This document shows, piece by piece, positions 1-8,551 of a stretch of DNA of 64,000 nucleotides. This stretch comes from Hyphomicrobium sp. MC1 (lineage in GTDB: Bacteria; Pseudomonadota; Alphaproteobacteria; Rhizobiales; Hyphomicrobiaceae). The DNA is taken from contig NC_015717.1 in assembly GCF_000253295.1 (NCBI RefSeq), forward strand, positions 4,030,001-4,094,000. The letters run 5' to 3'. The number at the start of each line of letters is the position of its first letter. Position 1 is the stretch's first letter. The translations under genes were made by a program, and so were the position numbers. The notes beneath the pieces are model-generated. The model ran no database searches, was not told where the DNA came from, and saw nothing but the letters and a program-made list of their open reading frames with translations.

Positions 1-1934
1 GAGCGGCGAATGCGTTCAGCGAGCGCTGGCAGATTGCGCGCTTCCCGCTCACCGATGAAGAGCAATGCGAACTGATCGCCGCCAACGCGAGCAACCGTAT
101 CCTGCGGCCCAAGATGGCGTTGCAGGCGGCGCGCGACCGTCAGCAGCAGGCTGTCGCCGCGAACGAGGCCGAACGAAGCGTTCACGCTCTTGAACTTGTC
201 GAGGTCGATGAAGATCACCGACGGTTTGACGGTGTTGTCAGTCTTGGCGCGGACGATGACTGACTTCAGCCGGTCGATGAACAGTTCGCGGTTGGGCAGG
301 CCTGTCAGGCTGCAATGCACCGCGTCGTGCAATAAGCGTTCGTGCGCGCGCTTGCTGTCGGAGACATCGCGGATCAGGCCGACGCAGCGCAGGGTACGGC
401 CGTCGGCATTGGGAACGCTGGCGGCTTCAAGCTCGAACCAGCGCCAACTGTTGTCGGCGTGGCGAAGACGGAAATCGCTCTTGATGCGAATGCCGGAGCG
501 TTCCTGTGCCGACATCAACGTGACGCGGAAACGCTCTTTATCGGTCGGATGGACGTGTTTGAGGAAATCGTCGACTTTCGACGTCAATTCGCCCGGCATG
601 AGAGACAAGGCGATCTCAACCTCCGGCCCGACCTTGATCTCGTCGCGGCGGATATTCCATTCCCAGATGGTCGATCCGGATGCAGCCAGCGCCAGCGACC
701 GACCCTGCAGCTCGGTGGGAGCGCCGGTGTAAATGGCATCCGACGAGCGGAACGCAAATTGCGTGACCGTAAAGCCCATCAGAATGACGACCAGTACGAG
801 GCCGGCGACGAGACTGGAGACGACCACGTCGCCCGACATGCGGCCGGTAAGCGTCATGCCAGTCGCGAAAATCCAGACCAGGAACAGAACCCAGGTCGGC
901 ACGAGCGACAGGGCGCGATCCTGTCCCTTGAAAGCCAGGAAGAGCGTAAAGAGCGCGCCAATACTACCGATGGCCAGGAACGATAATCGGGCAAACGTCG
1001 CCGCCAGCCGCGGATCGATGACGGCGACGGCGATCAACGTCAGCTGCGCGACGATCCAGACGCCGATCATCATGCGCACGATGCCGTGCCAGAGCCCCAA
1101 GCGCAGGAACGTCGAGAAGAACATCACGAAGCTCGCCGCCATCGCCGCTTCGCCAGCGGCTCGATAGACGGCGTTGTCTTCCGGTCTCAAATTGAAGAGC
1201 TTATGGAAGAAGCCGAAATCGACACACAGATAGTTGAGGACCGTCCACGCGACCAAGGCCGCGGCGGGAAAGATCAGCTTATGGTTGGCGGCGAAGATCG
1301 ACGTCAGGAAGATCGCGAGCAGGCCCGTCAGGCCGAGCATCGCACCATTAAATAGCTGGCGGTCGCGGGTTTTGATTTCGTAGTCGATCGGCTGCCAGAG
1401 ATACATGCGGGCGTAGCGATCACCCGCAAGCTCAGCGACGTAGGTGATCGTCTGCCCCGGTTCGAGCGTGATGCGGAAAACGTCCGCCTTATCACTCTTG
1501 ATGCGTTCGGGCACGAAACCGACCGACGGCGTAACGCTCTCGATGCGGCGGGCGTCGAGGTCGGGCCAGACGGCGCCGGAGCCCACAACGTTGTAGCGGT
1601 CGGCTGTCAACAGGCGTTCAAGGGATTTGTCGGTCTTGTTCGTCAACGCGAAGACGACCCAGTTCGGACTGGTGCCCGGAACGGAGGCGCGAACGGTCAT
1701 GCGGCCGGAAACGCCGTCGGGACCGGCGGCCGTCTCGACCTGCAGGCTGTCGCCGCGGCCTTCGTAGGCTTCTCCGAGGGTCGTGATCTCGATCCGGTCC
1801 TGGTCGCCTTCGACGGGAATGGGGGTCAGCGCTTCGGCTCGTCCGACGAGCGTAACGAGGCACGTGACAACGAGGCCCAGCAACGCCAGCCAGGACCGTG
1901 CCCGTTTCCCTCCGTCAACCCCCCAGACTGCCAT
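1..1934 (-). CDS. Membrane PAS-GGDEF protein, 3' end beyond window
   Basis: Probable cyclic-di-GMP signalling protein of the inner membrane, incomplete at the window edge (644 codons visible). Reading the minus strand: a hydrophobic signal-like start, a periplasmic region to about residue 180, roughly seven membrane spans (about 185-400), a PAS-like fold ending in the linker VGLIRDVSDSKRAHERL, then a GGDEF domain starting with CSLTGLPNRELFIDRL. The signature near residue 617 reads GGDQF rather than GGD/EEF, so diguanylate cyclase activity may be weak or lost. Many such proteins carry an EAL phosphodiesterase domain after this point, which would lie outside the window. The ATG shares its A with the TAA stop of the upstream acetyltransferase gene, so translation is probably coupled. 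Domain calls are from motifs only. Confidence 0.8.
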   Translation of the reverse strand, partial: MAVWGVDGGKRARSWLALLGLVVTCLVTLVGRAEALTPIPVEGDQDRIEITTLGEAYEGRGDSLQVETAAGPDGVSGRMTVRASVPGTSPNWVVFALTNKTDKSLERLLTADRYNVVGSGAVWPDLDARRIESVTPSVGFVPERIKSDKADVFRITLEPGQTITYVAELAGDRYARMYLWQPIDYEIKTRDRQLFNGAMLGLTGLLAIFLTSIFAANHKLIFPAAALVAWTVLNYLCVDFGFFHKLFNLRPEDNAVYRAAGEAAMAASFVMFFSTFLRLGLWHGIVRMMIGVWIVAQLTLIAVAVIDPRLAATFARLSFLAIGSIGALFTLFLAFKGQDRALSLVPTWVLFLVWIFATGMTLTGRMSGDVVVSSLVAGLVLVVILMGFTVTQFAFRSSDAIYTGAPTELQGRSLALAASGSTIWEWNIRRDEIKVGPEVEIALSLMPGELTSKVDDFLKHVHPTDKERFRVTLMSAQERSGIRIKSDFRLRHADNSWRWFELEAASVPNADGRTLRCVGLIRDVSDSKRAHERLLHDAVHCSLTGLPNRELFIDRLKSVIVRAKTDNTVKPSVIFIDLDKFKSVNASFGLVRGDSLLLTVARRLQRHLGPQDTVARVGGDQFALLFIGEREARNLPALAERIRR

Positions 1935-2542
1935 TACCCCCCCAGTTCCGAAGTGCCTGACGATGGCCCCTCAGCCAGACGCGCGTAAAGCAGATGGTCT
2001 TCCCATCGGCCATTAATCTTCAGGTATCCGCGCGCCAACCCTTCGCGCTGAAAACCGACGGATTCAAGGACGCGCATCGAAGCAAAGTTTTTCAACATCG
2101 TCGCCGCCTCGATGCGGTGGAGCCGCAAGGCGTTGAAGGCCATCGGCAGCAGCATAGCGACGGCTTCCCGCATGTGGCCGCGACCGGCGAACGGCGCGCC
2201 CATCCAATAGCCGAGCGATGCCGTCTGCGCCGACCCGCGGCGGACGTTGGAAAGCGTGACGCCGCCGAGCAGCGTGCCCGTCGTGTTCTCGAAGATGAAG
2301 TAGGGATAGGAGACGTCGTTGTGGATGTCCTTGGCGTAAGCGCGAAGGCGGCGCCGATACATGGCGCGGGACAGATCGTCCGGCGACCACGTCGGCTCCC
2401 ACGGCGTCAGGTGCGCCCGGCTGGCGGACCGGAGTTCGGCCCAGGCCGTATAGTCGGCAGGCGCCGGCTGACGCAACGTCAGGGCGCGGCCGTGGACGAC
2501 CTCGAAATCTTCATCGGGACGTATCGAACGAAGGAATGCCAC
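1934..2542 (-). CDS. GNAT N-acetyltransferase, RimJ/RimL type
   Basis: A 202-residue acyl-CoA N-acetyltransferase of the GNAT superfamily. The central stretch has the family core: strand GTLLGGVTLSNV, the AcCoA pyrophosphate loop region MGAPFAGRGHMREAV and the helix LHRIEAATMLKNFASMRVLES followed by VGFQREGLARGYLKINGRWEDH. This is the RimJ/RimL pattern (acetylation of ribosomal protein N-termini), but the substrate cannot be told from sequence. It starts 7 bases after the M16 peptidase gene and its TAA overlaps the next ATG, so it belongs to the long minus-strand run downstream of thrC. Confidence 0.88.
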   Translation of the reverse strand: MAFLRSIRPDEDFEVVHGRALTLRQPAPADYTAWAELRSASRAHLTPWEPTWSPDDLSRAMYRRRLRAYAKDIHNDVSYPYFIFENTTGTLLGGVTLSNVRRGSAQTASLGYWMGAPFAGRGHMREAVAMLLPMAFNALRLHRIEAATMLKNFASMRVLESVGFQREGLARGYLKINGRWEDHLLYARLAEGPSSGTSELGG

Positions 2543-2548
2543 GCCCTG

Positions 2549-3850
2549 TCACCTCGCGACCTTGCCAACCGCAGCCGGAACATGGCGCGATGTGAACTGC
2601 GCCGCAATGCGCGAAGCTTGTCCCGACGATTTCCGGCCAGACCCGATGACGGCGACAGACGGCGCTTCCTCGGTCAACGTTTGGGCAAAAGCCTTGATCC
2701 GAGCGTGGTCAACAGCGTCGACGTGCTCGATCAGCTCGGTAACCGGGATGAGGCGCCCTTGGGTCAGAAGCTGACGCGCCATCTGCTCGGCGTTGACCGC
2801 CGAACTTTCAAGCGCCATCAGCAGACCCGCCTTGAGCTGCGCCTTCGAACGCTGCAATTCGGCTTCCGTCGGGCCGGTGTCGGCAATTTCCGCAAGCTGC
2901 GCTGCGACGACGTCGGCGAGTTCGCCAACCATCTCCGGGGAAGTCGCGGCATGCACAGACAGCATTCCAGTGTCCCTAAGTCCCCAAACCGAGGAGTCGA
3001 TCGAGTAGCACAAGCCTCGATCCTCCCTGATTTCCTGAAACAAACGCGACGACATTCCGCCGCCGAACAACCCCGAAAACACCTGCGCGGTGTAGAACCC
3101 CGGCTCCAGATACGATGGGGACGGCAATCCGATCAAAACGTGGCTTTGCTCGAACGGCTTGCTCGACGCAGCGAAGCCGCCCCTGTAGAGCGCAAGCGAT
3201 TCAGTTCCCTGTTGCCGGGAAGTGAGCCCCCCGAATAGGGCCTCAACGTGGCGAACGATGGTTTCGTGGTGTACAGCCCCCGCGGCCGAAACGACAATCG
3301 CCTCAGGCAGATAGTGCTCATCGAGGTAGGATTTGAAATCGGTGGCCTGAAAGCTGCCGACACTTGCCTTGGTGCCGAGGATCGGGCGGCCGATCGATTG
3401 GCCCGGAAAGGCAACGCCCTGCATCAGGTCGAAGGCCATGTCGTCGGGGTTGTCATCGGAGGCGGCGATCTCCTGCTGGATGACGACGCGCTCGCGGTCG
3501 ATGTCCTCGTCGGCAAATTTCGAATTGAGCAGAATGTCGGCGATGACATCGAGCGCGATCTTATCGTCGCCCTTCAGGACGCGGGCGAAATAGGCGGTCG
3601 TATCAAGGCCGGTCGAGGCATTGAGGTCGCCGCCAATGCCTTCGATTTCGTCCGCGATCTGACGGGCAGAGCGCGTCTTCGTGCCCTTGAAGGCCATATG
3701 CTCCAGGAAGTGAGCGAGGCCATGCTGATCTTCACGCTCATGCCGCGCGCCGACGGCGACCCAGACGCCGAGCGACACTGTCTCAAGGCCGGGCATATGT
3801 TGCGTAACGACGCGCAGTCCGTTCGGCAGCGTCGAGATTGCAATCGTCAT
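2549..3850 (-). CDS. M16 family zinc metallopeptidase
   Basis: A 433-residue insulinase/mitochondrial-processing-peptidase-like protein. The inverted zinc motif HFLEH is at residues 47-51 (first His, catalytic Glu, second His), with the distal acidic ligand region in RERVVIQQEIAAS. Length and two-lobe layout fit the short bacterial M16B peptidases that sit beside thrC in many alphaproteobacteria. No signal peptide is visible, so a cytoplasmic location is likely. The ATG overlaps the end of thrC by four bases (ATGA). Confidence 0.93.
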   Translation of the reverse strand: MTIAISTLPNGLRVVTQHMPGLETVSLGVWVAVGARHEREDQHGLAHFLEHMAFKGTKTRSARQIADEIEGIGGDLNASTGLDTTAYFARVLKGDDKIALDVIADILLNSKFADEDIDRERVVIQQEIAASDDNPDDMAFDLMQGVAFPGQSIGRPILGTKASVGSFQATDFKSYLDEHYLPEAIVVSAAGAVHHETIVRHVEALFGGLTSRQQGTESLALYRGGFAASSKPFEQSHVLIGLPSPSYLEPGFYTAQVFSGLFGGGMSSRLFQEIREDRGLCYSIDSSVWGLRDTGMLSVHAATSPEMVGELADVVAAQLAEIADTGPTEAELQRSKAQLKAGLLMALESSAVNAEQMARQLLTQGRLIPVTELIEHVDAVDHARIKAFAQTLTEEAPSVAVIGSGRKSSGQASRIAAQFTSRHVPAAVGKVAR

Positions 3851-5262
3851 CGCGATACCCCCGGCGCAGCGCGGCTGTGGTTCAGAACGAACTCTTCGAC
3901 CGCCGCGAGGCTGTTCGGCAAGACTTCGAAATGTTCGTCGTCGGTCATCAAATGCTCAAAGCCGGGCGGCAGCGGCGGCCGCTTGCCGGTGATCCGTTCG
4001 ATGGCGTCGGGAAATTTGGCGGGGTGCGCCGTCGAGAGAACGACGGTGTCGCCCGCGCTCGTGCGTTCGGCGGCAACGAAGGCGCAGGCGGTATGGGGAT
4101 CGAGCAGATAGCCGTAGCGCGTTTCCGTCTCGCGGATGCAATCGGCCACGTCCTGCTCAGTCGCGGAGACGGCGGCGAAATCAGCCTGCAAAATTGGGGC
4201 GACGCGCCCCAGCTCGAAAGAGCCTTTGGCGGCCAAAGAGGTCATCAGGCTGCGGACCAAGTCGGCGTCGCGACCTGAGGCTTCGAACAGATAGCGTTCG
4301 AAATTCGAGGAAATCTGAATGTCCATCGACGGCGAGGACGTCGCGATGACGTCGCGCATGGCGTAGACGCCGGTCGAGACGGCGCGCGGCAGAATATCGT
4401 TTTCGTTGGAGGCAATGATGAGCTTTGCGATCGGCAAGCCCATGCGCTTGGCGACGTAGCCGGCAAAGATATCGCCGAAGTTTCCGGTCGGCACCGCGAA
4501 CGACAGCGCGCCGTTCGAACCGCCGCCAAGGCGCGAAGCGGCATAAAAGTAATACGTCACCTGTGCGACGATGCGTGCCCAATTTATCGAATTGACGCCC
4601 GACAGCTCGACGCGATCGCGGAAGGCGTGATCGTTGAACATCGCTTTGACGAGCGCCTGGCAGTCGTCGAACGTGCCGCGGATGGCGAGCGCGTGGACGT
4701 TTTTCTCTGAAGGCGTCGTCATCATCCGGCGCTGGACGTCGGAGACACGGCCTTCGGGAAACAGGATGACGACGTCAACGCGCTTCGAGCTTCTGAAGGC
4801 TTCAATCGCGGCGCCGCCGGTATCGCCGGACGTCGCGCCGACGATCGTCGCGCGGCGGCTGCGCTTCGCCAGCACGTGATCCATCAGGCGCGAGAGCAAC
4901 TGCATCGCGACGTCCTTGAAGGCGAGCGTCGGGCCGTGGAACAGTTCGAGGATCGTCAAGCCGGGCTTCACGGCATGCAGCGGCGTGACTTCATCGCTCG
5001 CGAATGTGGCGTAAGCCTCGCTCGCCATGCGAAAGAGATCGTCGCGGGAGATCTCATCGCCGGTGAACGGATGAATGACCTCGACCGCGATTTCGGCGAA
5101 GGATTTTCCGGCGAAGAACGTGATCGTTTCGGAAGAAAGGACCGGCCAGACTTCCGGCACGTAAAGGCCGCCGTCGCGAGCAAGTCCCGCGAGGACAACG
5201 TCCTCAAATCCCAGTTTTTCGACTTCGCCGCGCGTTGAAATGTAGTTCAAATTATCTCTCAT
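3847..5262 (-). CDS. thrC: Threonine synthase
   Basis: Converts O-phospho-L-homoserine to L-threonine and phosphate with pyridoxal phosphate. The 471-residue protein starts with the family N-terminus MRDNLNYISTRGE. It has the PLP-lysine motif HGPTLAFKDVAMQL (Lys116), the phosphate-binding stretch GATSGDTGGAAIEAF and the later AVPTGNFGDIFAGY. This is the longer fungal/proteobacterial type II enzyme. It lies about 100 bases after the SURF1 gene and overlaps the peptidase gene by four bases, so a biosynthetic gene is tied to the tail of the oxidase cluster. Confidence 0.96.
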   Translation of the reverse strand: MRDNLNYISTRGEVEKLGFEDVVLAGLARDGGLYVPEVWPVLSSETITFFAGKSFAEIAVEVIHPFTGDEISRDDLFRMASEAYATFASDEVTPLHAVKPGLTILELFHGPTLAFKDVAMQLLSRLMDHVLAKRSRRATIVGATSGDTGGAAIEAFRSSKRVDVVILFPEGRVSDVQRRMMTTPSEKNVHALAIRGTFDDCQALVKAMFNDHAFRDRVELSGVNSINWARIVAQVTYYFYAASRLGGGSNGALSFAVPTGNFGDIFAGYVAKRMGLPIAKLIIASNENDILPRAVSTGVYAMRDVIATSSPSMDIQISSNFERYLFEASGRDADLVRSLMTSLAAKGSFELGRVAPILQADFAAVSATEQDVADCIRETETRYGYLLDPHTACAFVAAERTSAGDTVVLSTAHPAKFPDAIERITGKRPPLPPGFEHLMTDDEHFEVLPNSLAAVEEFVLNHSRAAPGVSR

Positions 5263-5359
5263 TCTGCGGTGGATCGGACGAATGTCGCCCGGCCGGCAAG
5301 CCTAATTCGACAGCCTCGGACGAACAACTTATTCGCCCGCTGTCCGGCTGCACCGCGAC

Positions 5360-6160
5360 TTACTCTTTCTTAGATTGCAGGCCATCATCTTCCACAGCCG
5401 CAAGTCGCTGTCGAGCAAAGACCGCAAACACGGCGATGAGCGTCAGCGCCAGCCCGTACCACGTTACGACGTACTGGAGATGATTGTTGGGCAGATTGAT
5501 CTCGGTCGTGCCGCCGCGCGGCCATCCGCCCGGATTGGGGGGCGCTGCGTCGGCATCCAGGGAAAACGGGGCGTAGGCCTGACGCTTCTCGGTGTTGAAC
5601 TGGAGCGGGGTCGGGGGGCCTTCCGGACCCCACTGCATGCCCTCCAGGTCCGGCCAATACCAGCGGTTGCCAGCATAGTCGTTGTCGGGCGCGAACCAGG
5701 GTTTCGGTTGCGCTAGGCGCACGAGGCCGGTGACGGTCACGGGTCCGGCCACTTGGCCTTCGGCGCGCTTCGAGGGATCCTTCAGCGTCTCGGGCACCCA
5801 GCCACGGTTCACGAAGAGCGGCGGCAGTCCGCCGTCAGGAATAAGCAGCGTGTAGACGTCCCAGCCCTGCGACTGATCGGTCGGGTGATAGAGGTGGCGC
5901 TCGCGGCTGTAATCGAAGCGGCCGGTGACGCGCATGTGCATGTATTCGACGTCGCCCGTTTTCACATATTCGGCGAGGACGGCCGGATAGGAGATGGGCT
6001 CCGCCGTCCGTCGCGTCTCGATGCGCGAGATCAGCGCCTCTTTCCAGGACTTTCGGTGCCACTGCCAGTTGCCCAGCCCGATGAGGACCGGCAGCAGGGC
6101 AAGCGTCAAAAGTCCCGGGACGATGAGGCCGGCGGCGCGCCAGCGCGCAAACATGCTCAT
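5360..6160 (-). CDS. SURF1 family oxidase assembly protein
   Basis: A 266-residue inner-membrane protein needed for heme a insertion into cytochrome oxidase subunit I in this family. It has a membrane span near residues 12-33 ending in LGNWQWHRK, the conserved GRFDYSRERHLYH and LFVNRGWVP blocks of the periplasmic domain, and a second span near the C-terminus (YVVTWYGLALTLIAVFAVF). Its ATG overlaps the DUF983 stop by four bases. Placement at the end of the cta cluster is standard for alphaproteobacteria. Confidence 0.95.
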   Translation of the reverse strand: MSMFARWRAAGLIVPGLLTLALLPVLIGLGNWQWHRKSWKEALISRIETRRTAEPISYPAVLAEYVKTGDVEYMHMRVTGRFDYSRERHLYHPTDQSQGWDVYTLLIPDGGLPPLFVNRGWVPETLKDPSKRAEGQVAGPVTVTGLVRLAQPKPWFAPDNDYAGNRWYWPDLEGMQWGPEGPPTPLQFNTEKRQAYAPFSLDADAAPPNPGGWPRGGTTEINLPNNHLQYVVTWYGLALTLIAVFAVFARQRLAAVEDDGLQSKKE

Positions 6161-6540
6161 CCTTCCTTAGAGAGACGGCCTTCTTCGGCCTTGTTCTTGA
6201 ACTGCAAGGCGATCAACAGCGCCTTGAGAAAACGAAGCAGCAAAACCGCAAGTAGCGGCGTCAGAATTCCCCATAGGAGAACGTGGACCCACCAGGGCAC
6301 GCCAAACTTGAACTCGGCGATGAGGGCGCCACCGATGCAGAGAAAGCCGAGGATGAAGATCGCGAAAACGGCAGGCCCGTCACCCGTATCGACGAACTTG
6401 TAGTCGAGGCCGCAGACATCGCACTTGTCGCGCATGTTCAGGACATTCACGAAAAGCTTGCCTTTGCCACAGCGGGGACAACGGCAGGTGACGGCCGTGA
6501 CCAATGGCGAAACGGATTGAGTGTGGCTGTGCACGACCAT
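6157..6540 (-). CDS. DUF983 membrane protein
   Basis: A 127-residue protein with an N-terminal zinc-ribbon (CPRCGKGKLF, then CDVCGLDY) followed by two hydrophobic segments (about residues 53-75 and 82-105). DUF983 genes regularly sit between ctaE and SURF1 in alphaproteobacteria, which suggests a role in oxidase biogenesis, but the function is not established. It is translationally coupled to SURF1. A hairpin terminator lies between it and ctaE. Confidence 0.9.
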   Translation of the reverse strand: MVVHSHTQSVSPLVTAVTCRCPRCGKGKLFVNVLNMRDKCDVCGLDYKFVDTGDGPAVFAIFILGFLCIGGALIAEFKFGVPWWVHVLLWGILTPLLAVLLLRFLKALLIALQFKNKAEEGRLSKEG

Positions 6541-6627
6541 CTCGATTTCTGCATCGTCGCGTTTGTCGCGACTCCTGCCTATCTGGCGCGGACATTCAAC
6601 TGCGAAGAGCGCCGCGCTTCAAACGAC

Positions 6628-6651
6628 AAAAGGCGGCACATTAGCCGCCTT
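6628..6651 (-). terminator. Rho-independent terminator after ctaE
   Basis: On the minus strand, AAGGCGGC and GCCGCCTT form an 8-bp stem around a 6-base loop, followed by TTTTG. It is about 35 bases after the ctaE stop and about 90 bases before the DUF983 start, so part of the transcription probably ends here and DUF983-SURF1-thrC may have its own promoter or depend on read-through. Confidence 0.7.
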
Positions 6652-6687
6652 CTGCCTTGGATCTCATTTCTCGACGCCACCGGCCGC

Positions 6688-7626
6688 TTATTCGGCGCCC
6701 GGAACGATCGGACCGGCGCCCCAAACGTAGATGCAGGCAAACAGGAACAGCCAGACGACGTCAACGAAGTGCCAGTACCAGGCTGCAGCCTCGAAGCCGA
6801 AGTGCTGTTGCGGCGTGAAAGCGCCCCGCAGCGCACGGATGAGGCACACGAGCAGGAAGATCGTGCCGATGATCACGTGCGCGCCATGGAAGCCGGTCGC
6901 CATGAAGAACGTCGCGCCATAGGAATGGCCCGGGAAGCTGAAGCCGGCATGGCTGTATTCCAGCGCCTGGCAGGCCGTGAACGTCATGCCGAGGATGACG
7001 GTCAGCACGAGACCGATCACGAGACCACGACGGTCGTTCTTCAGAAGCGCGTGGTGCGCCCACGTCACCGTGCAGCCCGACGTCAGCAGGATGAGCGTGT
7101 TGACGAGCGGCAGACCCCACGGGTTGAAGGTGTGCTTGAAGAAGCCGGGGATCGGGGCATCCGTTGCGGCGACGGGCACCGGCGGCCACTTGCCGCCGAA
7201 GACTTGGTCGCGCGTTGTGGTGCCGACGACGGAGGCGGCATTGTTCATCAGGTCGTGTACGCCGGCCGGGAAGAAAGCGAAATCGAAGTAAGCCCAGAAC
7301 CAAGCGACGAAGAACATCACTTCCGAGGCGATGAACAGGATCATGCCGTAACGGAGGTGAAGCTGGACCACGGGCGTCTGATAGCCCTGGTTGGCTTCGC
7401 GGATGACGTCGATCCACCAAGCCCAGGCCGAGGCGACCACCGCGGTCATGCCGATGGCAAAGAGCCAGGGCCCCTTCATGCCGAGGACGCCAAGACCGTC
7501 GACGTGCGTGCGCATCCAGACGATGGCGCCGACCGCCATGATAAGCGCCGACACCGACGAGGCGAGCGGCCAGGGGCTCGGATTTACAAGATGGTAGTCA
7601 TGGTGCTTCGCGTGCGTATCCGCCAT
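6688..7626 (-). CDS. ctaE: Cytochrome c oxidase subunit III
   Basis: The third core subunit of the aa3-type oxidase in the inner membrane. The 312-residue sequence begins HAKHHDYHLVNPSPWP, has about seven membrane spans, and carries family blocks such as FIASEVMFFVAWFWAYFD, TVTWAHHALL and the C-terminal AAWYWHFVDVVWLFLF. It lacks the metals of subunit I and is thought to stabilise it. It lies downstream of ctaG, as in other alphaproteobacterial operons. Confidence 0.97.
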   Translation of the reverse strand: MADTHAKHHDYHLVNPSPWPLASSVSALIMAVGAIVWMRTHVDGLGVLGMKGPWLFAIGMTAVVASAWAWWIDVIREANQGYQTPVVQLHLRYGMILFIASEVMFFVAWFWAYFDFAFFPAGVHDLMNNAASVVGTTTRDQVFGGKWPPVPVAATDAPIPGFFKHTFNPWGLPLVNTLILLTSGCTVTWAHHALLKNDRRGLVIGLVLTVILGMTFTACQALEYSHAGFSFPGHSYGATFFMATGFHGAHVIIGTIFLLVCLIRALRGAFTPQQHFGFEAAAWYWHFVDVVWLFLFACIYVWGAGPIVPGAE

Positions 7627-7748
7627 TTCCGTCTCCGTCCCCTTCAGGCTTATGCCTGTTCTTGCTTGAACCTATGCGCGGCACCGCAGGGTTGGTCTCT
7701 GGTCTGCCGAGCTTTCAGTTCGTTTTCTCAACCTTCTTCTTGCTGACC

Positions 7749-8366
7749 TCAGCCCCCGTTCTTCTGAGCCGGCGAAGCATCGGCGGTCGCAGCCGGATGA
7801 TCGACAGGATAGAAGACGTAGGAAAGCGTGACTTCCGACTGCACCGCCGCATCCCGATCCTCGACGATCTTCGGATCGATGAAGAACGTGACCGGCATCT
7901 CGACCGTCTGATGCGGCTGGAGCGTTTGCTGGGTGAAGCAGAAGCATTGGATCTTATTGAAGTACAAGCCGAAGATTTCCGGCGTCACGTTGTAGATGGC
8001 CTGACCAGTGACCGGCTTGTCCGAATTGTTGGTGGCGCGGAAGAACGCGAGACCGGTTTCGCCGATCTTGACGTCCATCTTGCTAATCTCCGGCTCGAAC
8101 TTCCACGGCAGGCCGGGGGCGGTGCTGGAGTCGAAGCGCACGGTTATGGTGCGATCGAGCACCTTGTTCGTATTCGCCTTCACGCGCTGCGTCGTGCCGT
8201 TATAGCCGGTCGCCTTGCAGAACATCGTGTAAAGCGTCGGCGACATGGCGGTGATCGAACCCATGACGCCGAGGGCGCCAAGGCAAATCATGACGGCCCG
8301 TCGGTTGTTGCGAGAGGATTTCGCCGGCTTGTCCTTGTCGATCTCCACAGCGCGATCCTTTTCCAT
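7749..8366 (-). CDS. ctaG: Cytochrome c oxidase assembly protein CtaG (Cox11)
   Basis: A copper chaperone that helps build the CuB site of subunit I. The 205-residue protein has one N-terminal membrane span (AVMICLGALGVMGSITAMSP) and the Cox11 periplasmic domain. The copper-binding CFCF motif is in NKIQCFCFTQQTLQPHQTVEMPV, followed by FFIDP. The ATG shares a base with the stop of the small coxF-like gene upstream (TGATG). Confidence 0.97.
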   Translation of the reverse strand: MEKDRAVEIDKDKPAKSSRNNRRAVMICLGALGVMGSITAMSPTLYTMFCKATGYNGTTQRVKANTNKVLDRTITVRFDSSTAPGLPWKFEPEISKMDVKIGETGLAFFRATNNSDKPVTGQAIYNVTPEIFGLYFNKIQCFCFTQQTLQPHQTVEMPVTFFIDPKIVEDRDAAVQSEVTLSYVFYPVDHPAATADASPAQKNGG

Positions 8367-8545
8367 CAGCCGATGCCGTTGATCACGTTGCCGCCGAGGC
8401 GAACGAACGTGGCGATGTAAAACGCCAGGACCATAAAGCCGAGCGCAAGCCCGATGGCGATCGACCGGCGGCGACGGATCTTCTCGCTGCGCGGGTCGAG
8501 ACGCTCAGGGGCTTTCGGTTCAGGAGCTTTAGGTTCTTCCGTCAC
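8366..8545 (-). CDS. Small CoxF-like oxidase cluster protein
   Basis: A 59-residue protein starting with GTG, between ctaB (7-base gap) and ctaG (TGATG overlap). It has a charged proline-rich N-terminus (TEEPKAPEPKAPERLD), a basic stretch (KIRRRR) and one membrane span (IAIGLALGFMVLAFYIATF), ending VRLGGNVINGIG. Size, position and topology match the small CoxF proteins of alphaproteobacterial cta operons, whose role in assembly is poorly defined. Confidence 0.85.
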   Translation of the reverse strand: MTEEPKAPEPKAPERLDPRSEKIRRRRSIAIGLALGFMVLAFYIATFVRLGGNVINGIG

Positions 8546-8551
8546 GCCGCC

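Noticed and set aside
1994..3238. Plus-strand frame opposite the GNAT and M16 genes
   Set aside because: Arg-rich antisense shadow; the minus strand carries clear GNAT and zinc-peptidase motifs.
6283..7746. Long plus-strand open frame opposite ctaE and DUF983
   Set aside because: Charged low-complexity antisense translation with no start site; the minus-strand genes are certain.
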